Source: Akkermansiaceae bacterium (lineage in GTDB: Bacteria > Verrucomicrobiota > Verrucomicrobiia > Verrucomicrobiales > Akkermansiaceae). Taken from it: a stretch of DNA of 36,038 nt. Under the pieces are notes generated by a model. The model ran no database searches and had not been told where the DNA came from. It saw only the letters and a program-made list of their open reading frames with translations. Of the stretch, positions 24,074 through 32,100 are shown one piece after another; position 1 is the first letter of the stretch; the number at the start of each line of letters is the position of its first letter. The stretch is taken from positions 1-36,038 of the forward strand of contig JANXMQ010000186.1 of NCBI GenBank assembly GCA_025354565.1, written 5' to 3'. A program made the position numbers and the translations under genes.

Positions 24074-24370
24074 ATGGCTCGTTACACCATCATGCCATCA
24101 CGCGGACGTCACCAAAGCTCCTCCAAGGAATGTCACCAGATCATGCGCAAAATCGAGGCGATGGATGGCGTGATCGGCATCATCATCGGGCGGTCTTATG
24201 GTGGGAAATCCCTAGGTGCCGGAAGCAGGACGGGGTCGGTGAAAATACAACGCAAGATTTCCGGTGGTCTCAAGGCGGTGATGCAGTCGGAGAAAGGCTT
24301 GCAGGAAATTTTCATCCGTAGCGCGGAGGGGATGGAAGACGCACTCGCTGCGGCGATTCTGAAACTGTAG
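24074..24370 (+). CDS. Small basic conserved-looking protein, unknown function
   Basis: 98 aa from ATG 24074 (MARYTIMPSRGRHQSSSKEC). The N-terminus is basic. The middle is glycine-rich (GVIGIIIGRSYGGKSLGAGSR), followed by a helical end (GGLKAVMQSEKGLQEIFI, AEGMEDALAAAIL). The lack of a signal peptide suggests a cytoplasmic, possibly nucleic-acid-binding protein, but no family was recognised. The ~250 nt between it and the divergent pseudogene should hold its promoter; none stands out. Confidence 0.5.
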   Translation: MARYTIMPSRGRHQSSSKECHQIMRKIEAMDGVIGIIIGRSYGGKSLGAGSRTGSVKIQRKISGGLKAVMQSEKGLQEIFIRSAEGMEDALAAAILKL

Positions 24371-24492
24371 CTGTCATGTGTGGGCACAATGCGCAACTTG
24401 CGAATGATACTTCAGGAGGTGCTATAAACGACCAAATCAGCCTTCGGCATTTGCTCCTTGCGGGGGACGGTTGTTTGGTTTTGAATCCAGTC

Positions 24493-25194
24493 ATGCGCAT
24501 TTTATTCCTCAGTCTGTGGGTGGTTTCTGGGCTCTTCACTGGATTTTCCAAGGCGGAGCAGGTGGCGGCTCCGGCAGCTCCTGCGCAAGTGACTACGCAC
24601 AATTTCGGCAAGTGGGCGGGGGCTGTTGCGGCCTTCGCGAAAGCAGACGCCGCGAATCTGCCACCGAAGCACGCGGTGCTGTTCATAGGAGCTTCGACCA
24701 TTGTGCGGTGGAAATCACTGGCAGAAGATTTCAAGGGAACCGTGGTGCTTAACCGAGGCTTTGGGGGGAATGAAATCGTGGACTCCACCCACTATGCAGA
24801 CCAGATCATTTTCCCCTACGAACCCAAGATGATTTTCCTGCGTGCCGGTGGTAATGACATCCACGCCGGACATTCGCCGGAAGAGGTGTTTGGGGATTTT
24901 AAGGATTTCGTCTCGAAAGTGCGGGAGCATTTGCCCGAGGTGCCCATCGCCTACATCGCGCTGAGTCCGTCAATCGCCCGCTGGAACGAACGGGAGAAGG
25001 GGGACAAGCTGAATACGCTGATTGCAGATTATATTAAACAGCACGAGAAACTGATCTATGTAGATGATGGTAAAATTTCACTTGGTGCGGATGGTCAGCC
25101 GCGACCGGAATTGTTTGTTGAGGATAAGTTGCACTTTAGTGAAGCAGGCTACAAACTGCTAGCGGATGTGGTGCGGCCCTATTTGCCGAAATAG
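24493..25194 (+). CDS. Secreted SGNH/GDSL-type hydrolase
   Basis: 233 aa from ATG 24493. Signal peptide ILFLSLWVVSGLFTGFSKA. SGNH blocks: VLFIGASTIVRW (block I, with GAS replacing GDS), VVLNRGFGGNEI (block II Gly), IFLRAGGNDIHAG (block III GxND), and DKLHFSEAGYKLLADVV (block V, DxxH). All four catalytic or oxyanion residues are in place. Such enzymes cleave acetyl or acyl esters, often on polysaccharides; in Verrucomicrobiota many act on plant or algal glycans. The frame is open 39 codons further upstream, but the signal peptide fixes the start. It converges with the release-factor-like gene, 26 nt away. Confidence 0.88.
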   Translation: MRILFLSLWVVSGLFTGFSKAEQVAAPAAPAQVTTHNFGKWAGAVAAFAKADAANLPPKHAVLFIGASTIVRWKSLAEDFKGTVVLNRGFGGNEIVDSTHYADQIIFPYEPKMIFLRAGGNDIHAGHSPEEVFGDFKDFVSKVREHLPEVPIAYIALSPSIARWNEREKGDKLNTLIADYIKQHEKLIYVDDGKISLGADGQPRPELFVEDKLHFSEAGYKLLADVVRPYLPK

Positions 25195-25220
25195 GCTCGA
25201 AATCTTTGGGCCATTCGTGA

Positions 25221-25631
25221 TCAATCTCCGGGTGGCGGACGGCGCATGGATTTTTTTTGTGAGAGAATCCGCTTGTCCGCCACGGAACGGTTTTTCGAGT
25301 TGCGAGAACGCGGGCGTTTTTGGCGGCGCATTTTTTCGATGGCTTGGGTTCGTGCCACTGCCCTGCCTTCGCGAATCGCTTCCAATTGCTCGCAAAGTTC
25401 CCGCCGTGCGAGATAACGGTTCATTTCTCGTGAGCGATCCATCTGGCATTTGATGCAGACACCCGTGGGCAGATGTTTGAGAAAAACGCAGTTGGAGGTC
25501 TTGTTGATTTTCTGGCCGCCCGCTCCCGAGCCGCGGACAAATTTCTCCAACAGCTCGGATTCCGCAATTCCAAGTTCGGCCATCCGTGACGCCAGCGCGG
25601 CGAGTTTGTCGGAGCTGAGCGGATTTTCCAC
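25221..25631 (-). CDS. Peptide chain release factor-like protein (GGQ domain)
   Basis: 136 aa, ATG start at 25631. It is a single RF-1-type catalytic domain: the GGQ loop in FVRGSGAGGQKINKTSN, followed by CVFLKHLPTGVCIKCQ and REMNRYLARREL as in bacterial and mitochondrial stand-alone GGQ proteins. The C-terminal ~45 residues are strongly basic (KMRRQKRPRSRNSKNRS), resembling the ribosome-binding tail of ArfB/YaeJ. It has no codon-recognition domain, so it should release peptides from stalled ribosomes rather than act as RF1/RF2. It could be ArfB or the related C12orf65-like branch. Confidence 0.88.
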   Translation of the reverse strand: MENPLSSDKLAALASRMAELGIAESELLEKFVRGSGAGGQKINKTSNCVFLKHLPTGVCIKCQMDRSREMNRYLARRELCEQLEAIREGRAVARTQAIEKMRRQKRPRSRNSKNRSVADKRILSQKKSMRRPPPGD

Positions 25632-25846
25632 AGGCGAGAATCAGCGGGGAAAATTCATAAATTACAAGGCGGGAATGGCAGTGCTCGATTACAAGGCTCA
25701 ATTTCGGAAACTCCGAATCCATTACCCCGGCAGTAGAAAGTTCAGCATCAGGGAATTTTTCGCGTTTCATCGGTGACGTTTGCGGTTCAAATCAGCCGTG
25801 CCGCGCAATCCGTGCGGTAAAATTTCACCCCAAGATTTCATCTGCC

Positions 25847-27202
25847 ATGTGGAAAGGCCGCTTCTCCCAAGACACTTCGTCGCTCGTCCAACAGTTCGGC
25901 GAGTCCATCTCGTATGACTGGCGCTTGTTCCCGCACGACATTGCCGGGTCCATCGCCCATGCTCGCGCCCAAATGGCGACCGGGCTTCTAACTGCGTTGG
26001 AGTTTTCTCAAATCGATGGTGGCTTGCGTGAAATCCTCGCCGACATTGAAGCCGGGAAATTCGAATTCAAGACCTCGCTCGAAGACATCCACATGAACAT
26101 CGAGGCCGAACTCACCAAGCGCATCGGTGAGGCCGGTGCCAAGCTCCACACCGCCCGTTCCCGCAACGACCAGGTCGCCACCGATACCCGCCTCTACGCC
26201 CGCACCGAAATCGACGGCCTGCTCGCCGCCATCACCGGCCTGCAAAAAGCCCTGCTCGACCGCGCGGAGAAATACGCCGCCACCGTGATCCCCGGCTACA
26301 CCCACCTCCAGCGTGGCCAACCCGTCACCGCAGGCCATCATTTCCTCGCTTATATCGAGATGTTAGAACGCGATAAATCCCGTCTGATAGATTGCCGCAA
26401 GCGCCTGAATATTTCCCCACTCGGCTCTGGCGCGCTCGCTGGCTCCACGATCAATCTCGACCGCCATGCCATCGCCGCCGAGCTGGGCTTCGATGGCGTG
26501 ACTCAAAACTCGATGGATGCCATCGCCGATCGCGACTACATCGCCGAGCTGTTATTCGTCATATCGCTTTGTGGCGTCCACCTCTCGCGCTTGAGTGAAG
26601 ACCTTATCCTCTGGTGTACGGCGGAGTTCGCATTCGCCGCTCTATCAGACGCCCACACCACTGGCTCATCCCTGATGCCGCAGAAGAAAAATCCCGACGT
26701 CTGCGAACTCACTCGCGGCAAAACCGGACGGCTCGTGGGAAATCTGATGAACCTGTTAGTCGCGGTCAAAGGCCTGCCACTTACCTACAACCGTGACCTC
26801 CAAGAGGACAAGCCGCCGCTGTTCGACTCCGTGGACACGCTGAATCTCATTCTCGCCGTTAACACCGAGATGATTTACGCCATGGAACTCCGCGAGGAAA
26901 ATTGCAAAGCTGCGGCCTCCGATCCGATGCTGTTAGCCACCGACCTCGCTGACTATCTGGTGAAAAAAGGCGTGCCATTCCGCCACGCCCACGAGCTTGT
27001 GGGAAAAGCGGTCGCTCAAGCCATCGCTACAAAGACGCCGCTCGACCAGCTCGATCTCAGCACCATCGACCCCGCCTACGGCCCGGATGCGAAGAATGTT
27101 TTCTCGTTAGAAACCGCCCTCGCCGCCCGCACGAATCCGGGTGCGCCTTCCATCGCCAACGTGAAAGCGGAGATCGCGAAGTGGAAGGATGTGTTTGTAT
27201 AG
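25847..27202 (+). CDS. argH: Argininosuccinate lyase
   Basis: 451 aa, ATG start (MWKGRFSQDTSSLVQQFGES). It splits argininosuccinate to arginine and fumarate, the last step of arginine synthesis. The fumarase/aspartase-superfamily signature GSSLMPQKKNPD is present, with TARSRNDQVATDTRLY, PGYTHLQRGQPVTAGHH and SPLGSGALAGSTINLDR. Length and domains are normal. It stands alone; argG is not in the window. Confidence 0.97.
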   Translation: MWKGRFSQDTSSLVQQFGESISYDWRLFPHDIAGSIAHARAQMATGLLTALEFSQIDGGLREILADIEAGKFEFKTSLEDIHMNIEAELTKRIGEAGAKLHTARSRNDQVATDTRLYARTEIDGLLAAITGLQKALLDRAEKYAATVIPGYTHLQRGQPVTAGHHFLAYIEMLERDKSRLIDCRKRLNISPLGSGALAGSTINLDRHAIAAELGFDGVTQNSMDAIADRDYIAELLFVISLCGVHLSRLSEDLILWCTAEFAFAALSDAHTTGSSLMPQKKNPDVCELTRGKTGRLVGNLMNLLVAVKGLPLTYNRDLQEDKPPLFDSVDTLNLILAVNTEMIYAMELREENCKAAASDPMLLATDLADYLVKKGVPFRHAHELVGKAVAQAIATKTPLDQLDLSTIDPAYGPDAKNVFSLETALAARTNPGAPSIANVKAEIAKWKDVFV

Positions 27203-27257
27203 AATAAGAATGCGAAAGGTCCGGAAATCTGCCGGATTCAGATGAAATTCCACATCG

Positions 27258-27566
27258 ATGAAATTCTCAAAGCGTCAGAGAGTTCTGAATTCCAGCAACC
27301 TGTTGCCGGTCACCATCGTCGATGACACCTACCTGCGGGTCACTTACCGTCGCAACCAAGCTGCGGCCTATCTGGCCCCGGAAGTCGAATTCGATGCCCA
27401 TTTGGTAGGCCCGTGGACATCCGCGCAGCAAGGAGTCAACGGCGTCGAGATCATTGTCACCAACGAGGGTTTTGGTGCGAGTATCGACCGTATCGAGGTT
27501 CTGATTCCTCGGACAAACGAGATAGATGGCAAGCTTTTCGCCCGCTTGAAGGTGAGTGAGCCGTGA
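27258..27566 (+). pseudogene. Orphan C-terminal module of a surface protein
   Basis: 102 aa from ATG 27258. The core LRVTYRRNQAAAYLAPEVEF followed by a variant of the W-containing strand and ending FARLKV is the pattern of the repeated beta-rich module found at the C-termini of large exported Verrucomicrobiota proteins, normally following hundreds of residues of other domains and a signal peptide. Here only this module remains, with no signal sequence. It is more likely a gene remnant than a functional protein, though a small independent ORF cannot be excluded. Confidence 0.45.
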
Positions 27567-27974
27567 TCACCTGCTGACTTGAAATGTTAGGTGATTGGCA
27601 AGTAAATCTGCCACATTTCCGTTCCTGTCTTGCAAAAGCTTCAAAACCTCATAAATCTTCCGGCGAGCAGGTTTTCCCCAACCTCCGATGCCCGCAACCG
27701 GCCGAGTGCCTACAGATTCACCCCGTTTTCTCCAGGGTCGTGAAATCGGCCTGCGGCTCGGAAAATTGGAATCGCCTGTCTCACGGGCGGCGGCGCAAGC
27801 CGGCTGTTTCCGACAATGGTGAAGTCACCTTTCGCAGGCGCTGCGGAGCTTCCCCCGGCACCAATAAGCCGGCCTGTCGGAACCATGCCGGTCAGCACGA
27901 GGTCCTTCCAGCATTGCCGGATTCTCCTGAATCCGCCGCGCCGGGCCGCCTGAAACCATGACCCCACTGACACC
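27567..27974. other. Long leader / intergenic stretch before the RRM gene
   Basis: About 400 nt without a convincing gene. 27569-27593 contains a TCACCT..AGGTGA hairpin after the preceding ORF. The part from ~27760 to 27950 is GC-rich with several GCCGG-containing partial repeats that can pair (around 27798, 27868 and 27890), so the RRM gene may have a structured 5' leader. No known riboswitch class was recognised. Confidence 0.35.
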
Positions 27975-28988
27975 ATGTCAACCAACGCAACACAAGATTC
28001 CCGCAACTCGGGAGACAGCCGTCGCCGCCGCTCACGCGGAGGCCAAAACCGCAACAATAACAACAACGAACGCCGTGGCAGCGGCGGTGGTGACCGTGGC
28101 GATCGCGGTTCCCGCAACGATCATGGCCAATCCCGTGGCCGCCGTGAGGATGGCAACCGCGCCGAGGAATTCCGCCCTCAGGCTCCGCGCCCGCCTCGCA
28201 CTTATGCTCCGGTAAAATTGAGCATCTGGCAGAAAATCCTCAAGGCTGTCGGCCTTTACAAGGAACCCGCGCCGCCCGCCCGTGGTGAGCGCAAGCCCGA
28301 AGCATCGACGCCGTTCCCCACGGACCGTGCGCCGAAGTCGAACACCCGCAACGCCCGCTCCAACGAGGGTGAGGCCCGCGAGCCGCGTGAACCCCGCACG
28401 CCCCGCGAACCCCGCGAACCTCGCACCGACGGCGAGCGCCAGCCCGCTAAGGAGCGTACGCCCCGCAACCAAGATCGTCCTCGTGGCGGAGACCCGAAAA
28501 GCGTCGAGTCCACCCGCGTCTATGTCGGAAATTTGTCCTACGATGTGTCTGAGCAAGACCTCCAAGAACTGTTCAAGGGCATCGGCGGCGTCCGTAACAT
28601 CGAGATTGTTTACAATCGCAGCACCCATCGCTCCAAGGGCTACGGCTTCGTGGAAATGCTGCGCATGGACGAAGCGATGCGTGCCGTTGAAGTCCTGCAT
28701 GATCAACCCTTCATGGGCCGGAACATGACTGTTTCCGGCGCAAAATCCAAAGGCCACGACGAGCGCGAGGAAGCCGAAGAGCGCCCCGAGCGCACACCGC
28801 GGCCAGTCGTGCTTGCATCCACCTCACCTGCCGTGATCGCGCAGGTCGAAGCGGTTGCCGAGCCGGGGCTGGAAAACCTTGCAACGGATCCAGCACACGC
28901 GCCCGGAGTGGAAATCACCACCATCGTGGATACGGATCTTGAAACCCGTTACGGCTTCGAGCCTAAGGAAAAATCCGAGCATGCCTAA
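27975..28988 (+). CDS. RRM-type RNA-binding protein with Arg-rich N-terminus
   Basis: 337 aa, ATG start. Residues 1-~75 are Arg/Gly/Asn-rich (RRRRSRGGQNRNNNNNERRG), like RGG boxes. A short hydrophobic/basic segment (LSIWQKILKAVGLYKE) is followed by a long stretch of EPREPRTPREP-type repeats (about 110-175). One RRM follows (about 178-255), with RNP2 VYVGNL and RNP1 KGYGFVEM. The tail is acidic. The RRM resembles the short bacterial RRM proteins of cyanobacteria and Verrucomicrobiota, but those are usually ~100 aa; here the domain sits in a long disordered frame. A role in RNA chaperoning or condensates is inference. It is followed by a strong intrinsic terminator. Confidence 0.85.
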   Translation: MSTNATQDSRNSGDSRRRRSRGGQNRNNNNNERRGSGGGDRGDRGSRNDHGQSRGRREDGNRAEEFRPQAPRPPRTYAPVKLSIWQKILKAVGLYKEPAPPARGERKPEASTPFPTDRAPKSNTRNARSNEGEAREPREPRTPREPREPRTDGERQPAKERTPRNQDRPRGGDPKSVESTRVYVGNLSYDVSEQDLQELFKGIGGVRNIEIVYNRSTHRSKGYGFVEMLRMDEAMRAVEVLHDQPFMGRNMTVSGAKSKGHDEREEAEERPERTPRPVVLASTSPAVIAQVEAVAEPGLENLATDPAHAPGVEITTIVDTDLETRYGFEPKEKSEHA

Positions 28989-29006
28989 GCGCTGAATTTC
29001 TAACTT

Positions 29007-29042
29007 AACCTCCGTCCGGCCCGCCGCGACGGAGGTTTTTTT
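29007..29042 (+). terminator. Intrinsic terminator after the RRM gene
   Basis: AACCTCCGTC (29007-29016) pairs perfectly with GACGGAGGTT (29028-29037), with an 11-nt loop, followed by a T-run to 29042. It lies 18 nt after the stop codon. Confidence 0.92.
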
Positions 29043-29106
29043 GTGTCCGCCCCGCGCTCGGTGGATGAAACAACTTGCTTGTGCCTAGCGTATTTCCGCG
29101 TCTCCC

Positions 29107-32100
29107 ATGAACCGACTGCTACCGCTTTTCATCTCGCTTGCCCTCGCCCTAACCGCCACCGCCGCTCCGCTGCGCGTCTTCATCCGCGGCGGCGAGAAAT
29201 CCCACGGCCCGAACGCCCACGAACACGAGCGATTCCTCAATGACTGGAAACCCCTCCTCACCCAGCGCGGCATGGTCGTCGATGGCGCGAAAGTCTGGCC
29301 CAACGCCGAGCAACTCGCGCAGACCGACGTGCTGGTGATGTATGCCCAAGACGGTGGCAATGCGACCGACGAGCAGAAATCCAACCTTGCCACCTTCACC
29401 AAGCGCGGCGGCGGCATCGTCGTCATCCACACCGCCGCTGTTTCCAATGATCCCGTCTGGTGGAAGTCCGTGATCGGCGGTGCCTGGGTGCAGGGAAAGA
29501 CGAAATGGAAAGAGGGCCCGATGGATCTCTACTACGTCGAAAACCAGCGCCTCGGCGAACAGCATCCGATCACCAAGGGCGCGTCAAATTTCCACATCGA
29601 CGATGAAATTTACTACGACATGGATCTCTCCCCGGACATTCGCGTGCTGGCCACCAGCTACACGCCTAACATTCCCGGCGGAAAGAAACCGGTCGAAGGC
29701 GGAAAGGCCACGATCTATGACATCCAGCCGCAGATGTGGGCCTATGAAAAGGACGCCTACCGCGCGTTCGTTTGCATCCCCGGCCACCTCTACTCGACCT
29801 TCGAGCAGCCGTTCTACCGCGCCATCCTGCTGCGCGGTATCGCCTGGGCCAGCAAGCGTCCGAACGTCGATGAATTCTGCAAACCCGAGGAAATCGCCGC
29901 CCTGACCTATCCAGAAGGCGGACCACAGCGCCCGGCGGATACCTTGAAGGCCCTCGAAATTCACCCGGATTTCACCATGAAACTCGTCGCCAGCGAACCG
30001 CTCATCACCAAGCCGATGAACTTCGATTGGGACCCCTCCGGCCGCTTATGGGTCGCGGAAACTCCGGAATATCCTAACGGTCGTCGAGGCATGAGGCCGG
30101 ACTATCGCGGCAAGGAATGGAAGGACCACGGCGGCATCGACCCCGAGCCTGGCCAACAGGAGCGCAAGGCCCTCGATAAAATCAGCATCCTAACAGATAC
30201 GGACGGCGACGGCGTGATGGACAAAAAGGAGATTTTCTACGAAGGTCTCGAACTCGTCACCGGCTTCGTGTTCTACAAGGACGGCGTGATCGTCACCCAG
30301 GCTCCGGACATCCTCTGGCTGCGCGATACCGACCACGACGGCAAGGCCGACAAGGTCGAGAAACTCTACACCGGCCTCGGCACCAGCGACACCCACGCCG
30401 TCATCAACAACCCGCGCTGGGGTTGGGATGGCTGGATCTATTGCACGCATGGCTATAGCGCGGGCCATGTGAAATCGGGCGATGGCACCAAGGACTTCGG
30501 GGTCGATGGCTCCGGTGTGGTGCGTTTCAAACCTGACGGCAGCGCCTTCGAACAATATTCCTCCAAAGGCGGCAACACCTGGGGCCTCGAAATCACCGGC
30601 GACAACCGCGTGATGTGGACTCAGCCGACGAGTGGCCAGTTGCTCATGCAGACCATGCTTCCCGAGTATGCTCTTTCACGCGGAAAAATCGGCAGCACCG
30701 CCAGCTACAATGTGGTGGAAAAATCCGGCAAAACCTTCCCCGCAATGTCTTGGGACCAGCAAGCCTATCGCCAAATCGACTGGGTCGGCTCCTTCACCGC
30801 CGCTGCTGGTTGCGTCGTCTATGACGGTGGATCGTGGCCCGCTGAGTATAACGGCGACTATTTTTGCACCGAACCGACAATCAACATCATCCACCATGCC
30901 CACCTCACTCCCCAAGGATCGAGCTACACTTTCAACAAACTTCCCGGCCGCGAGGAAACCGAGTTCATCCGCAGCAAGGACATGTGGTGGCGTCCGATCG
31001 AAGTCCGCGTTGGTCCCGATGGCGCGATGTATGTTGGCGATTTCTACAACCAGGCTGTCATCCACAACGACACCCGTGGCCCGGATCACAATGGCGTCGG
31101 CGCTGCCGTTAGGCCGGACCGCGACCACTACTTCGGCCGCATCTGGCGGGTGGATCAGAAGGATGCGAAGAAGCTGGCGGTGCCTGATCTGTCGAAGGCC
31201 GGAGTTAACGAATTGATCGAAGTGCTCAGAAGTCCGAATCGTTCACAGAGACAACTCGCAAGCCGACTGATCACGGACCGCTTTGAGGGTGAGTTTGGCA
31301 TGACAAGCGCCGCTCCATCTGCAATCGAGGCTTTGGTTAAACTGACAAAATCAGGAGATCCTGAAACGAGAATCGCTGCCCTCTGGACAATCAAACGTCC
31401 CAACTTACTGGAGCCTAAGGGTTCAGACGTGCTGAAAACTGCGCTCTCCGACAACAACCCGGGCGTCCGCAGAAATGCAGCGAATATTTTGGAGTCTGGA
31501 TTTAACGACCACTCGAAGCTGTATGAGCAACAACTCTTAATGTTGCTTGTTGATGTTGACGCCTCAGTCCGACTAGCGGCCCTTCGCGCAGTATCAACGG
31601 GAACCGTTAGTGACGAAGCCGCCAAGACCATCATCGCCGCATGGCCGAAATTCGACGACGACTTCCAGAAATCCGCCGCCGTCGGAGCTGCTTCAGGGAA
31701 TCCCTCCGCCGCCATCGCCGCCGCGCTCGACAGCCCGGACCCGGTCTCGCTTTCTCCGCTCGTGAATGCGCTAACAGCCTCGCTCACCAATGCCGCTGAC
31801 GCCGCCAAACTCGTCATCGCGCTTGCCACCAAACCCGCTGCCGCCGATCCGCTGAAAATCAGCATCCTCGCCAGCCTTGCGAAAACCATCACCGACACCC
31901 CAGCCCTCACGCCTGCGCTTTCCGAGGCGCTTGGCAAACTCCTCGCCAGCGGAGCCAGTGGCAGTGCCCTGCCGCTGGCCGCGAAGTGGGACAAGTCCGG
32001 CTCGCTCAAGCCTGCAATCGAACGCCAGACCCGCGAGCTTTTCACCAAGCTGGAAGCCGGCAGTGACGAATCTCGTTTCGCCGCCGCACAAGGATTGCTC

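Noticed and set aside
27584..27961. 125-codon ORF in the RRM leader
   Set aside because: Composition is not protein-like (many Pro/Ser/His/Cys without pattern) and the region looks like a structured leader.
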